From: Cellulophaga omnivescoria
GTDB lineage: Bacteria > Bacteroidota > Bacteroidia > Flavobacteriales > Flavobacteriaceae
Reading direction: 5' to 3'
DNA length: 64,000 nt
Assembly (NCBI RefSeq): GCF_001999725.1
Contig: NZ_MDDP01000002.1
Location: 1 to 64,000 of the forward strand
Shown piece after piece: positions 9,987 through 20,318 of the stretch. Made by a program: the position numbers and the translations under genes. A model generated the notes under the pieces. That model was not told the origin of the DNA. It did not search any database and saw only the letters and a program-made list of their open reading frames with translations. Every line of letters starts with the position of its first letter. Positions within the stretch are counted from its first letter, which is position 1.

Positions 9987-12900
9987 TTAAAAATTAACAT
10001 TTAAACCTAACGTAAACGTTTTTAATGTTGCGTACCTTACAGAATTGTTACCTCCGGTAACACTTGCTCTAGGATCAAAACCTTGTATATCTGACGCTGT
10101 CCACAAAGCTAAGTTGTTACCCAAACCATAAATTCTAACTTTACTTAAACCTATTTTATTAGTAACATCTTGCGGTAAAGTATACCCAACAGACACATCG
10201 TTAAGACTAATGAAATCTGATTTTTGTAAAAATAAATCTGATACACTATAGTTTCTAGAGCCATCTATAACTCTTGGTAACTGCGCTGTTGTATTGTCAT
10301 ATGTCCAAGATTTATTAAAATCTCTATGAAAGTTTTCTCCAATACCACCGCCAAAGCCGTCGTTGTAAATTGCATCATAAGCATACCCTCCAAATTGGTA
10401 AGAAAGAGCAAAACTAAAATCTAGGTTTTTATATGTAAGTGATGATGTAAAACCACCATTAACATCTGGTAAAGCAGATTTTCCTAAACTAGTTTCTGAC
10501 GCTACAGAGTAATCTTCGGTTTGGTTGTTTATAATTGGTGTTGTACCGTCTGCTTCAAATTCACTAGAAGTATACCAAATTGCATTACCATTTTCTGGGT
10601 TAACGCCAACAAAATCTCTAATGTAATAATCAAAAGCACTACTACCTTTTTCCCATCTGTATACAGTACCCGGATCTATAAATTCTCTTCCAGGAGCAAG
10701 TTTAGTTATCTCATTTTTATAATGAGTTGCATTTAAATCTACCGTCCAGTTTAAGTTTTTGTTTCTAATAATGTCATAAGAAATACTAGCTTCAAAACCT
10801 ACATTTTGCATATCCATTACGTTTTCTGGTATAGATGGTAAACCAGAAGAGTTAGGTAAAGGTCTGTTAAAAATTAAATCTGTTATTTTACGTTCAAAAT
10901 ATTCCGACTCTATTCGAACCCTATTGTCAAACATATTAAGTTCAAAACCAACATTAAAATTGGTAGATGTCTCCCATTTTAAATCTCTGTTACCTAAAAC
11001 TGTTTTATTTAAGTTAAACTCTTCACCATCTGTAGTTACATCCCACTGATCTAAGTAAGGTGCATAATTTCTAACAGCAGTATTGTCTGGGTAACCAACA
11101 TAGTCATTACCCTGCTGGCCAATACTAGATTTAAGTTTAAGTTCAGAAATCCAATTTACATTATCCATAAAAGATTCTTTAGAAACTCTCCAAGCTAAAC
11201 CAGCTCCCCAAAAGTTACCCCATCTATTTTCTTCTGCAAAAACAGAAGAACCATCTCTACGGAAACTACCATTTATGTAATATTTATTATCAAAGTCGTA
11301 CAACATTCTCGCAAAAAAACCTTCTAAAAGGTATTCTGTAGGACCACCAGTTACATTACCTGCTCCATCATTTTCTGCAAATAAACTAGCTGAAATATCA
11401 TTAGAGATAAACTGATTTTTTTTATTGGCATCTAAAAATTTAAAGTTGTAATCTGAGTTTTCATGCCCTAACAAAATATCTAGGTTATGATCTTCTCCTA
11501 TCGTTTTTTTCCAACCTAATAATTGTTGATTAGTATAAGTAGTACCTCTACCAAACTGCTCTGATAATCTACCGTTTACATCTGCAGGAGATGCACTACC
11601 AACAATTTTATTGGTATAATTTGTGGTATTATAAAAAGCAAGATCTAAACCAAAATTATATGTAAATGTAAAATCTTTTAAAAAGTTAATTTCTGCAAAA
11701 GCCCTTGACGTTAAATTATCTCTTACAGATTTATTTACATTTAGTGTTTGTAGAGCGTGCGGATTAGAAAAACCATTAAATGGCCTACCAGCAGTTGCAT
11801 TTGGAGATGTAACATCTGCCCAATCCCAAAGTGGATTTCCTTTGTCATCTAAAACCGTTTGCCCCGTAGCATGATCTACAGCAAAAACAGGATATATAGG
11901 CGCTATATTTCTAACCCAAGCAAAATTACCTGTAATATTATTAGTTAAAGTTCCTGTTTGCTCTCTGTTAGCATAATTAGCAGACATCCCCAATTTAATG
12001 TTATCACTCACTTGAGAGTTTACATTCATATTTAAAGTTAACCTTTTAAAACCGGTATTAATGTTATACCCAGTATTATCTTCATTACCTACAGAGAAAA
12101 AGTATTTCGCTTTTTCAGTACCTCCGGCAATACTTGCGTATAAAGACTGTATACCACTACCGTTGTTAAACAACTCATCTTCCCAATCTGATGTCCATAA
12201 CTGGTTACCAGATCTTAATTTACCCGTTGTAGGGTCTATAACAGTTGTTCTATCACCTCCAAAAGGATTATAAACCAAGCCTTGTGCTCCATCAAATAAA
12301 TTTGCAGAAGCATTTAAGCCAGCAGTAGCTTCATCTGTGCCATTCTCTACAATGTCATTACTTTTAAGCATTTTATGATAAGCCTCCAAATACTCACCAG
12401 CCCCATCCATAACATCATAATCTTTAACAGCTCTACTGGTAAAACTAGTTCTAACATCTAAGTTTACACTTACTTTACCCGCTTTACCTTTTTTTGTTGT
12501 TACAATAATAACACCATTAGCTCCTCTATTTCCATACAAAGCAGCAGCTGCAGCATCTTTTAAGAATGAAATAGACTCTATATCATTTGGGTTTAATGAT
12601 GTAATAGACTCGTTGTAAGGAACACCGTCTACAACATATAAAGGCGCAGAAGATCCGTTTAAAGAACCTATACCCCTAAACCTAACTGTAGGTGCTGTAC
12701 CAGGTTGTCCTGAGTTAGAAAAAATTTGAACACCAGAAACTTTACCAGTTAAACCTGTTACCGCATTACCAGATGCCACTTTAGCTATTTCTTCTGATTT
12801 AATTTCTGCTATAGACCCAGTAAGGGACTCTTTCTTTTGAGTACCATAAGCAGTTACCACAACTTCTTCTAGCGCTTCTGCATCTTCTTCCATTTGAAGA

Positions 12901-13175
12901 TTAATTGTGCTTGAAGTCCCAACAGTTCTTTGTGTTGTTTTTTGACCAATATAACTGTAACGCAAAACCTGACCTACTTTTGCATTTATGGTATAGTTAC
13001 CGTCAAAATCTGATTGCGTACCAGTTGTTGTACCAACAACCAGTACCGAAACACCAGGCAATGGTAAACCATTTTGGTCTGTTACATTACCTGTAATTGT
13101 TTTCTCTTGCGCATAAGAGAAACTCATTAACATCACCAGTAAGGGTGTTAAAATCCAAGTTACTTTTTTTCTCAT
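9987..13175 (-). CDS. SusC/RagA-family TonB-dependent transporter (pair 1)
   Basis: A 1062-residue outer-membrane transporter. A signal peptide (to FSYAQ, residue 22) precedes a carboxypeptidase-regulatory-like domain (about 25-105: ITGNVTDQNGLPLPGVSVLV, DFDGNYTI, RYSYIGQKT). Next come a TonB-box-like EEVVVTAYG, a plug domain (about 115-230, with VRFRGIGSLNG, YVVDGVPY, ALYGNRGANGVIIVTTKKG), and a long barrel ending in LNVNF. It works with the SusD lipoprotein encoded 10 nt downstream to import oligosaccharides or peptides using TonB energy. The first 110 residues are strongly similar to those of the other two SusC proteins here, while the barrel differs. The substrate is unknown. Confidence 0.96.
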   Translation of the reverse strand: MRKKVTWILTPLLVMLMSFSYAQEKTITGNVTDQNGLPLPGVSVLVVGTTTGTQSDFDGNYTINAKVGQVLRYSYIGQKTTQRTVGTSSTINLQMEEDAEALEEVVVTAYGTQKKESLTGSIAEIKSEEIAKVASGNAVTGLTGKVSGVQIFSNSGQPGTAPTVRFRGIGSLNGSSAPLYVVDGVPYNESITSLNPNDIESISFLKDAAAAALYGNRGANGVIIVTTKKGKAGKVSVNLDVRTSFTSRAVKDYDVMDGAGEYLEAYHKMLKSNDIVENGTDEATAGLNASANLFDGAQGLVYNPFGGDRTTVIDPTTGKLRSGNQLWTSDWEDELFNNGSGIQSLYASIAGGTEKAKYFFSVGNEDNTGYNINTGFKRLTLNMNVNSQVSDNIKLGMSANYANREQTGTLTNNITGNFAWVRNIAPIYPVFAVDHATGQTVLDDKGNPLWDWADVTSPNATAGRPFNGFSNPHALQTLNVNKSVRDNLTSRAFAEINFLKDFTFTYNFGLDLAFYNTTNYTNKIVGSASPADVNGRLSEQFGRGTTYTNQQLLGWKKTIGEDHNLDILLGHENSDYNFKFLDANKKNQFISNDISASLFAENDGAGNVTGGPTEYLLEGFFARMLYDFDNKYYINGSFRRDGSSVFAEENRWGNFWGAGLAWRVSKESFMDNVNWISELKLKSSIGQQGNDYVGYPDNTAVRNYAPYLDQWDVTTDGEEFNLNKTVLGNRDLKWETSTNFNVGFELNMFDNRVRIESEYFERKITDLIFNRPLPNSSGLPSIPENVMDMQNVGFEASISYDIIRNKNLNWTVDLNATHYKNEITKLAPGREFIDPGTVYRWEKGSSAFDYYIRDFVGVNPENGNAIWYTSSEFEADGTTPIINNQTEDYSVASETSLGKSALPDVNGGFTSSLTYKNLDFSFALSYQFGGYAYDAIYNDGFGGGIGENFHRDFNKSWTYDNTTAQLPRVIDGSRNYSVSDLFLQKSDFISLNDVSVGYTLPQDVTNKIGLSKVRIYGLGNNLALWTASDIQGFDPRASVTGGNNSVRYATLKTFTLGLNVNF

Positions 13176-13184
13176 TTAATTTAG

Positions 13185-13195
13185 TTTTGAGTTAG
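13185..13195 (-). promoter_or_regulatory. conserved CTAACTCAAAA leader motif before susC (pair 1)
   Basis: The minus strand reads CTAACTCAAAA, with 9 nt between it and the ATG. The same 11-mer occurs at almost the same distance before the other two susC genes (18493-18503 and 23450-23460). It is outside the coding sequence but in the likely 5' leader. Confidence 0.5.
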
Positions 13196-13642
13196 CTTTA
13201 GCTTTCCTTTAACCCCTTGTACTATTAAAAAATACTATTAACAATTTTTTAGCATTTTTAGATTTATAACAAGTAATTAAACTGGACTAAAAATTATTTA
13301 ATTAAAATAGATACTTAGTAAATTCAGTGTCCTACAAAGAATTAGTACTACCCAAAAAACTTTTATAAATAAGAAAACAGCAACTTAAAAAGTATCTATA
13401 AAGCACTTTGTCGTATTAAAACTTTGTTAATTACATTAATTATTAAAAAAAATTGATTTTTGTTGCGTAAAAATTACTATAACAGCAACTTTCTTATCAT
13501 ATTCTTAATTTTACGCAGTTAAAACAGAAGAAATTTAATCATTGAAAAGTAAGACAAGACAGTGTTAATTTAACAAGTACAATTGTTCATGAAAACATTA
13601 CAGATTAACAACCAACACCCTTTTACAGATAAATAAAACCAT

Positions 13643-13677
13643 AAAAAAACCGCCAAGAGCAATTGCTCTTGGCGGTT
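13643..13677 (-). terminator. intrinsic terminator of susC-susD pair 2
   Basis: A perfect 30-bp palindrome (13648-13677) forms a 13-bp stem AACCGCCAAGAGC with loop AATT. On the minus strand it is followed by a T-tract, 23 nt after the susD stop codon. Confidence 0.92.
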
Positions 13678-13699
13678 AAATAAAATAAATGTTTAAATT

Positions 13700-15214
13700 T
13701 TAATTCTGAGAATTAATATTTGGATTAAATAAAATCTCTTCTTGAGGAATTTCATAAGTTAAACGCTCATCATCATGACTAAAAGAATCTCCTGAAAAGT
13801 CTAACCAGTTAGATCCTCTAGTTCTAGTTTCACGTCTTCTCTTCATAATAAAGTAAGATTGTCCTTCTGCAAATAACTCTAAACGCGCTTGTAAAGCAGC
13901 TTCCTCTGCTAAGGCAGGACCAGATAAACCATCAATATAAGAACTGTCATCTAATCTTAAATCTAATAAAGCTTTTAAACTAGTTCTTGCAGCTGCATCA
14001 TTACCATTTTCTGCCGCAGCCTCTGCGTGTAATAAATACATTTCTGCTATTCTCATATAATGAGAATCTGAATCTATATTAGATTGCGGGCCAGAAAAGG
14101 CTGCAAAACCATTAAGCTCTGCTCCTTTATAGTAAAACTTACCAGTAGGTTGTAAACTTGCAGAAAACTGATTTAATCTGATATCATCATCTCTAAAATT
14201 AGCATGTAAATCTGCATCCATTCCTTTAGAGTTACCTACGGCAGCATAACTATAACTGTACACGTCCATAAAACCCCACCAAGAAAATAAAGATGCTAAA
14301 CCTTGACCAGTTGGTGTAATATCAATACCCCACATAATACCAGGAATAGAGTTAATATCATTAAAACCACCTACTGCTCCACTTTCATCTGGCAATAAAG
14401 CAACTTCATCTGCAGTCATAATTGGATAATTTCCAGAGTTAACCACAAGTGCAGCATACTCTTCAGTTTTAGGCCAATTATTTAATGCTCCGTAAGTTTT
14501 TGCTAATAAACCTCTAACAATATCTTGGTTAATTTCAATTTTATCTTCTCTAACAAAACCTTCTAACAAAGTTTCTGCATCTGTTAAATCTTTTATAACC
14601 AAATCAAAAACCTCTTGCAAAGTAGATTTTGGCTGATCTATGTCTTCTGCACTAGTATAGATAGGAAGTACTTCTTGAGACATATTTGTAATATCATTTA
14701 CAAAAACATGTGCTAAAAAGAAATAAGCGTACCCTCTAAGAGCTTTTGCTTGACCAACTGTATATCTAAGGTTTTCTGTTTCTGGCACTACGTCATTACC
14801 ACCCGCACCATCTATAACTAAATTAGATAAGTTAATAATTCTGAAAAGAAATCTCCATGGTCTGTAATTATATTCAGAATCTGGGTCTACTGTAGCTGTT
14901 AACTCAGAAATTTGTGTTTGTCTGTTATAACTCTTACCTAAATGAGCCATATCTGCAGAAAACATATCTAACTGAATGTACTGTGTAGTAATACCAAAAT
15001 CTTCCTGACTACCAGTACCACCACTACCTCTACGGTATAAGTTTTCATAAATACCTAGTAATGTAGCTTTAGATACATCTGGATTAATTTTAGAAGCCTC
15101 ACTCACTTGTTCTTGTGATAAAGTTTCTGTTGGATATACCTCTAAAAAGTCTTCACTACATGAGCTCATAAATAACAAAGCTCCTGCATAAATTATTTTA
15201 TTTATTGTTTTCAT
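13700..15214 (-). CDS. SusD/RagB-family nutrient-binding lipoprotein (pair 2)
   Basis: A 504-residue lipoprotein with lipobox MSSC (Cys at residue 19, followed by SEDFLEVYPTE, the typical SusD start). SusD features include GQAKALRGYAYFFLAHVF in the first half, MRIAEMYLLHAEAAAENG and a C-terminal RLELFAEGQSYFIMKRR. The start codon lies 4 nt after the SusC stop codon, so the two are co-transcribed and probably translationally linked. The stop codon is followed at 23 nt by a strong terminator. The protein is predicted to form the surface-exposed lid of the SusC2 transporter. The ligand cannot be deduced from sequence. Confidence 0.94.
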   Translation of the reverse strand: MKTINKIIYAGALLFMSSCSEDFLEVYPTETLSQEQVSEASKINPDVSKATLLGIYENLYRRGSGGTGSQEDFGITTQYIQLDMFSADMAHLGKSYNRQTQISELTATVDPDSEYNYRPWRFLFRIINLSNLVIDGAGGNDVVPETENLRYTVGQAKALRGYAYFFLAHVFVNDITNMSQEVLPIYTSAEDIDQPKSTLQEVFDLVIKDLTDAETLLEGFVREDKIEINQDIVRGLLAKTYGALNNWPKTEEYAALVVNSGNYPIMTADEVALLPDESGAVGGFNDINSIPGIMWGIDITPTGQGLASLFSWWGFMDVYSYSYAAVGNSKGMDADLHANFRDDDIRLNQFSASLQPTGKFYYKGAELNGFAAFSGPQSNIDSDSHYMRIAEMYLLHAEAAAENGNDAAARTSLKALLDLRLDDSSYIDGLSGPALAEEAALQARLELFAEGQSYFIMKRRRETRTRGSNWLDFSGDSFSHDDERLTYEIPQEEILFNPNINSQN

Positions 15215-15218
15215 AATA

Positions 15219-18200
15219 TTATAATTTTAAATTAACACCTAAAACAACTGTAGATAATGGATTATATCTGTAAATACTAGATCCACCAGTTATAGATGTA
15301 GATGGATTAAATCCTTGTCTTTTTGAGAAAAATGCAAGGTTATCACCTGTAATATAAAAGTCTAACTTTTTTAGACCTATTTGCTCACTAATATCATTTG
15401 GTAATGTATACCCTAATCTAACATTATTTAAAGCTAAGTAATCAGATTTTACTAAGAACCTTGTAGATGTAGCATTTTGCTGAATTTGAAATCTTGCATC
15501 TTGTCTTGGTATATCTGTAACATCACCAGGTTGCATCCAACGATCTCTAATATCTACGTGGAAGTTATTAGTACCTGCATAATCATTGTCCATTAAGTTT
15601 GCATAAGCAGTATCATAAGCATATCCTCCTAAAGAATAGTTAAACAAAGTACTTAAAGTAAAGTTACCGTAAGAAGCGTTTAACCTAAAAGAACCTGTAA
15701 TGTCTGGAATTGCTGTTTTGTTGATAAACTTATCTGCAGCTTCAGAATATACCTCAGTAATATCTTGAACTATTGTTGCATCAGGATTATCATTCATATA
15801 TGATGTTAAATTGGTAATAATCTCATCACCAGTTCCAAAAACACCATCTCCATCTAAGTCATTAAAACTACGCTCCCATTGTGCTGCACCAGTATCTACG
15901 TTAACACCTGCATAAACTGGCATATAATAGTCATATAATGAACGCCCAACTGTACGAGCATAATTTCCATCTATATCAAGCTTTTGTTGTTCACCTGTTG
16001 CAGGGTCAATAGGCATTGCCTGTAATTCATTTTTGAAAGTAGAACCATTAATTCCAAATGATAAATTAAATTTATCACTATCAACTATTTTAAAATCTAA
16101 ATCAAATTCTACACCTGAATTTAATAATTCACCGTCATTAACAGATATTAAAGCATAACCTACTGAAGGGCCAACTCTTCTGTCAAAAAACATATCTGTA
16201 GTAGACTTTCTGTATGCTTCAATAGAACCATCAACAAAACCGCCAAGTTCAAATTCTACACCAACGTTAAACTGGTTAGAACTTTCCCAAGTAAGATCTG
16301 GATTACCTTTTGTAGCAAAAGCTAAAGAAATGTTATCATTTAAGTTATTAACAGAGTATAAGTTGTAACCAGGATAATAATTATTAGCAGTACCGTTTAA
16401 TACACCAGAGTTACCTAGAACACCGTAACTAGCCTTTAATTTTAAAAAGTCTACAAACTTAGAGCCAGACATAAAATCTTCTTGAGAAACTACCCATGCA
16501 CCACCAACAGAATAAAAATTACCCCATTTTTCATTTACAAATCTTGAAGAAGCATCTCTGTTAAAAGTAGCATTTAAAAAGTATTTGCTTGAAAAGTCTA
16601 AAGTTGCATTTGCTATATAACTTTCAGTTCTCTCATCTCTAGTGAAACCATCACTAGGTGCATTTACAACACCATTTGAAATATCTGTTCCAAAAGGAGT
16701 CACTAATTTAGAACGCTCAGCTTCTAAGTAATTAAACTCATAAGCAGTTGCTACGTGAGATACAAAAGCTGATAAGTTCATATTATTAAATGACTTGTTG
16801 TATCTAAGTCCTGTTCTAATAGTATAGTTTTTCACCTCAGATCTAGATCTGTTAATTACACCACCCTGACCTTTAGAAGGACTATAAAAAGGTTCATTTA
16901 AAAGAATATCATCACTCATAAAATATTGGTAAGAGAAATTATTCTCTAAATCTAAACCTTCTACTAATGTTATTTTTAAGTCATTAGTAAAGTTTACAGA
17001 GTTATCTTTTGACCTACTAATGTTAATTTGAGAATCTGCAACACCATTTGTAGCAAAACCAAAACCACGACCATCTTCTAAACCATAATCATACAAGAAA
17101 CCACCATAAATTGGATCTTCTATTTTGTTTCCGTTTGCATCTCTTGTAAACAGAGGATATATTGTTGGTAAGTTATCAATCCACCAAAATTGAGAAGAAG
17201 AAGAACTTCCTGTCCCGTTGTTATTGGTTTCACTTTGAGCGTAGTTTAAAGAAGTATTCATTTTTATAAAGTCTCTAAACTTATTTGTTGCAGAAATACG
17301 AGCATTTAATCTTTGGTAATCTGTATTACTTGCATAACCTTGATCATCAATAAAACCAACTGATGTATAAACTGAAGAATTTTCACCAGTATTAGCTAAT
17401 GATATGTTACCTTCTATTCTGTTAGCACTTTGAAAAGCAAAATCTTCCCAGTCTTCTGGCGTATATCTTCTAGTTACTCCTGGTCTAACCATTCCTGTAG
17501 CAGGGTCTATTAATTCAGAAACACCTTGAGCACCGCTATCACTAACATTCCACATATTGTAAACAGGTGAAATATCTGAAACATCTGCATTTGCACCTTC
17601 AAATAAATTTGCATTTGCATAATCTATTGCTGCTATTTCATCACCATTATTTTCTAATAAACCTCTCTGGTAAGTTCCTTCCCAAGCTATACCAATGTAT
17701 TCCTCTGGAGATTCAATAGTTTCATATCTACCAATACCTTGGAAGTTAGCACCTGTTTTAATAGATACGTTAATTTCATTACCAGTATCTGAACCTCTTT
17801 TAGTTGTAATTACAATTACACCATTAGCTCCTCTTGCTCCATAAAGAGAGGTTGCAGAAGCATCTTTTAAAACTGTAACAGATTTAATATCATTTGGATT
17901 GATATCATTTAAACTACCTCTAAAAGGTGCATCATCTACAATATACAACGGACTTTGACTACCGTTTACTGAGCCAAAACCTCTAATTCTTACTGTAGAA
18001 GTACTACCAGGCTGACCTGAAGTATTAAATACAGAAACCCCAGCTGCTTCACCAGCTAAAGCCTGAGAAACGTTAGTAAATGATTTTTGAGAGATGTTCT
18101 CCCCTGCAACTACTTTTGCAGATCCTGCAAAAGAAGTTTTTGACACGTTACCAAAACCAGTAACTACTACTTCGTCTAAAGATTCGGCATCTTCAGCCAT

Positions 18201-18482
18201 TTGCACATTAATTGTTGAGCTAGCACCAACTTTTCTGTCAGTGTTTTTTTGACCAATATAACTGTAACGCAATACCTGACCAACTTTTGCACTGATGGTG
18301 TAGTTACCATCAAAATCTGTTTCTGTTCCTGTAGAAGTCCCTACAATTAAAACAGTAACACCTGGTAACGGAAGACCATCCTGATCTGTAACGTTACCTG
18401 TAATTGTTTTCTCTTGTGCATAAGAGAAACTCATAAATAACACCAACAAGGGTGTTAAAATCCAAGTTACTTTTGTTCTCAT
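15219..18482 (-). CDS. SusC/RagA-family TonB-dependent transporter (pair 2)
   Basis: A 1087-residue SusC protein. The layout is signal peptide (to FSYAQ), carboxypeptidase-regulatory-like domain (about 25-105), TonB-box-like DEVVVTGFG, plug (about 115-235 with VRIRGFGSVNGSQSPLYIVD and SLYGARGANGVIVITTKRG), then beta barrel ending in VVLGVNLKL. The final residue is Leu, not the Phe seen in the other two SusC proteins. Its first 110 residues are close to those of SusC1 and SusC3, but the rest is distinct. This suggests old duplication with the N-terminal module kept alike. It is coupled to the SusD gene 4 nt downstream. Confidence 0.96.
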   Translation of the reverse strand: MRTKVTWILTPLLVLFMSFSYAQEKTITGNVTDQDGLPLPGVTVLIVGTSTGTETDFDGNYTISAKVGQVLRYSYIGQKNTDRKVGASSTINVQMAEDAESLDEVVVTGFGNVSKTSFAGSAKVVAGENISQKSFTNVSQALAGEAAGVSVFNTSGQPGSTSTVRIRGFGSVNGSQSPLYIVDDAPFRGSLNDINPNDIKSVTVLKDASATSLYGARGANGVIVITTKRGSDTGNEINVSIKTGANFQGIGRYETIESPEEYIGIAWEGTYQRGLLENNGDEIAAIDYANANLFEGANADVSDISPVYNMWNVSDSGAQGVSELIDPATGMVRPGVTRRYTPEDWEDFAFQSANRIEGNISLANTGENSSVYTSVGFIDDQGYASNTDYQRLNARISATNKFRDFIKMNTSLNYAQSETNNNGTGSSSSSQFWWIDNLPTIYPLFTRDANGNKIEDPIYGGFLYDYGLEDGRGFGFATNGVADSQINISRSKDNSVNFTNDLKITLVEGLDLENNFSYQYFMSDDILLNEPFYSPSKGQGGVINRSRSEVKNYTIRTGLRYNKSFNNMNLSAFVSHVATAYEFNYLEAERSKLVTPFGTDISNGVVNAPSDGFTRDERTESYIANATLDFSSKYFLNATFNRDASSRFVNEKWGNFYSVGGAWVVSQEDFMSGSKFVDFLKLKASYGVLGNSGVLNGTANNYYPGYNLYSVNNLNDNISLAFATKGNPDLTWESSNQFNVGVEFELGGFVDGSIEAYRKSTTDMFFDRRVGPSVGYALISVNDGELLNSGVEFDLDFKIVDSDKFNLSFGINGSTFKNELQAMPIDPATGEQQKLDIDGNYARTVGRSLYDYYMPVYAGVNVDTGAAQWERSFNDLDGDGVFGTGDEIITNLTSYMNDNPDATIVQDITEVYSEAADKFINKTAIPDITGSFRLNASYGNFTLSTLFNYSLGGYAYDTAYANLMDNDYAGTNNFHVDIRDRWMQPGDVTDIPRQDARFQIQQNATSTRFLVKSDYLALNNVRLGYTLPNDISEQIGLKKLDFYITGDNLAFFSKRQGFNPSTSITGGSSIYRYNPLSTVVLGVNLKL

Positions 18483-18492
18483 TTATTTTAAT

Positions 18493-18503
18493 TTTTGAGT
18501 TAG
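18493..18503 (-). promoter_or_regulatory. conserved CTAACTCAAAA leader motif before susC (pair 2)
   Basis: The same 11-mer as before susC1 and susC3, on the minus strand, with 10 nt between it and the start codon. Confidence 0.5.
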
Positions 18504-18538
18504 TACTTAGCAAAAATCTTAAATTTAAGTTAAAGAAC

Positions 18539-18546
18539 CAAAGATA
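18539..18546 (-). promoter_or_regulatory. -7 element before susC (pair 2)
   Basis: The minus strand reads TATCTTTG, a full TAnnTTTG match 57 bp before the start codon. The nearest TTTG upstream (18560-18563) is only 13 nt away, shorter than usual, so the promoter call is tentative. Confidence 0.4.
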
Positions 18547-18820
18547 AAATGTTAATACGCAAATTTTATGTTAAAAACATTACATAATCGTCATAGTATT
18601 AACCTTTTACGATTGCAAAAAAACATATAAAAATACACATTAAAATAACATTTGTTAATTTATACTGTACTAAAAATCATACAAATAAAAATATAATGGG
18701 TTGTATAAATTAATAACTCCACAAAACTTATTGTTTTGAGAAAAATAAAAATTATAAGATTAAAGCCTATTAACATTAATTAACATTAACAATCTAAAGA
18801 CTACATATTTATGTTTTTAA

Positions 18821-18856
18821 CAAAAAAACCGTCAAGAGCAATAGCTCTTGACGGTT
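18821..18856 (-). terminator. intrinsic terminator of susC-susD pair 3
   Basis: A 13-bp stem AACCGTCAAGAGC (18827-18839) pairs with 18844-18856 around the loop AATA, followed on the minus strand by a T-tract. It is a near copy of the pair 2 terminator, differing by a C:G to T:A change on both arms and one loop base. Confidence 0.92.
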
Positions 18857-18884
18857 AAAATATAAAATGTAGAAAAGCTACTGC

Positions 18885-20303
18885 TTATCTATTAGCATTT
18901 ACAGAGTTATCTATATTCTCATTGGCATCAATTTCTACCTGAGGAATTTTTAAATAAAATCTCTTATCATTTGGTTCTAAATTCTTTACAATTCTGTGAT
19001 TAGGAGTTCTAACAATGCCTCTTTGTAGACGCTTGGCATCAAACCACTCAACACCAAACTCTCCATACATTTCTTTTCTTCTCTCTAAAAGAATTTCTTC
19101 CTCAAGAGCAGCACCTGTATTAGAGGACTTAACAGCCAATGGATCTCTATTACTTTGTAATTCAAATAACAAATCTTTAGCTCCTGTTTCATCTCCTTGT
19201 CTAAACTTAGCTTCTGCTTCAATTAAAATCATTTCCGCAGTTCTCATAATAACTATATCACTAGAGAAAGCAAACAAGAATTTTGTACTTGTAACCTTAG
19301 TATAATCAGTAGCTGTACCAACCTGAAAAGTATTACGAGCATCTGTTGCAGTAAACTCATTTGAAAAGTACTCATTAATATATACATTATTATATGCAGG
19401 TGTAATTGGATCTACAAAGGCAGATGGTGCATTATAGTAATAGTTAGATTGGTCACCTGTTTGAGGCATACCCCATATCCATTCTTTATTGCTAATATCA
19501 TCAAAACCGTTTCCGTAAGTAGCAGGATCTAAAACCTCGTTAACATTACCTCCGTAAGCAGCAAAGGCAGCAGCTTCTGCACCACTCCAATTACCCATTG
19601 CTAAGTAAACTCTAGCCAATATACCATTAGCAACATTAACATTAACATAGGATTTCCCTAACCTTTCTTCTGTTAAAGAAGAAATTGCAACTTTTAAATC
19701 ATCTACAATAAAATCATAAAGTTCACCTAAAGTCCCCATAGGTTTACCCTCTGTTGAAAGCTCAGTATAAATTGGAGGCGCAGGTAAATCTCTGTTAGCC
19801 TCTGTATAACCTTCTTGAAATTCTAATGCTAACTGAAAATAATAAAATGCTCTAAGTGCTTTTGCTTGTCCCGTAAGCTCTTGTTTATCAATTTCTGATA
19901 GTTCAGAAGTTTCTACTCCATTAATACACGCATTAATTTGGTTAATCATATAATAAGGAAATTCCCATGAAAAAGAAGTTCTACGGTAAGTAGGCTCTCT
20001 GTTATCATTATCATAGTCAAAACCCCACCATGAACGAGCATGAATTAAATCATTACCTTTTATTGTTCTTGCGAAATAAATAGAATTTACCCCTGCAGCA
20101 TCAACACTTGTAAATTGGCGTCTAGCTCTTCTGGCAATTCCAGACAGAAAAGATTCTACACCTGTTCTAGACCCAAAAATTACACTTTCTGCAACTACTT
20201 CAGTTGGCTGTGGTTCATTCAAATAATCTTCTGAACAACCAACAAATACTAAAGAGCTTGTGCATAATAAGGATAGTATTCCTTTTTTTATAATATTCTT
20301 CAT
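18885..20303 (-). CDS. SusD/RagB-family nutrient-binding lipoprotein (pair 3)
   Basis: A 472-residue lipoprotein, the shortest of the three. The signal MKNIIKKGILSLLCTSSLVFVGC gives an acylated Cys at residue 23, followed by SEDYLNEPQPTEV. SusD hallmarks are GQAKALRAFYYFQLALEFQ, MRTAEMILIEAEAKFRQGD and ERRKEMYGEFGVEWFDAKRL. It starts 15 nt after the SusC3 stop codon. It is expected to bind the ligand outside the cell for SusC3. Nothing in its neighbourhood indicates which ligand. Confidence 0.93.
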   Translation of the reverse strand: MKNIIKKGILSLLCTSSLVFVGCSEDYLNEPQPTEVVAESVIFGSRTGVESFLSGIARRARRQFTSVDAAGVNSIYFARTIKGNDLIHARSWWGFDYDNDNREPTYRRTSFSWEFPYYMINQINACINGVETSELSEIDKQELTGQAKALRAFYYFQLALEFQEGYTEANRDLPAPPIYTELSTEGKPMGTLGELYDFIVDDLKVAISSLTEERLGKSYVNVNVANGILARVYLAMGNWSGAEAAAFAAYGGNVNEVLDPATYGNGFDDISNKEWIWGMPQTGDQSNYYYNAPSAFVDPITPAYNNVYINEYFSNEFTATDARNTFQVGTATDYTKVTSTKFLFAFSSDIVIMRTAEMILIEAEAKFRQGDETGAKDLLFELQSNRDPLAVKSSNTGAALEEEILLERRKEMYGEFGVEWFDAKRLQRGIVRTPNHRIVKNLEPNDKRFYLKIPQVEIDANENIDNSVNANR

Positions 20304-20318
20304 TTTCTTTAAATTTTA

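Larger units (their letters stand above)
13176..13699. other. 524-bp intergenic region between susC-susD pairs 1 and 2
   Basis: No gene is seen. It contains the conserved leader motif of the first susC (13185-13195) and the terminator of pair 2. I found no convincing TAnnTTTG promoter for susC pair 1. Confidence 0.6.
18483..18884. other. 402-bp intergenic region between susC-susD pairs 2 and 3
   Basis: No gene is seen. It holds the leader motif and -7 element of susC2 and the terminator of pair 3. Confidence 0.6.
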
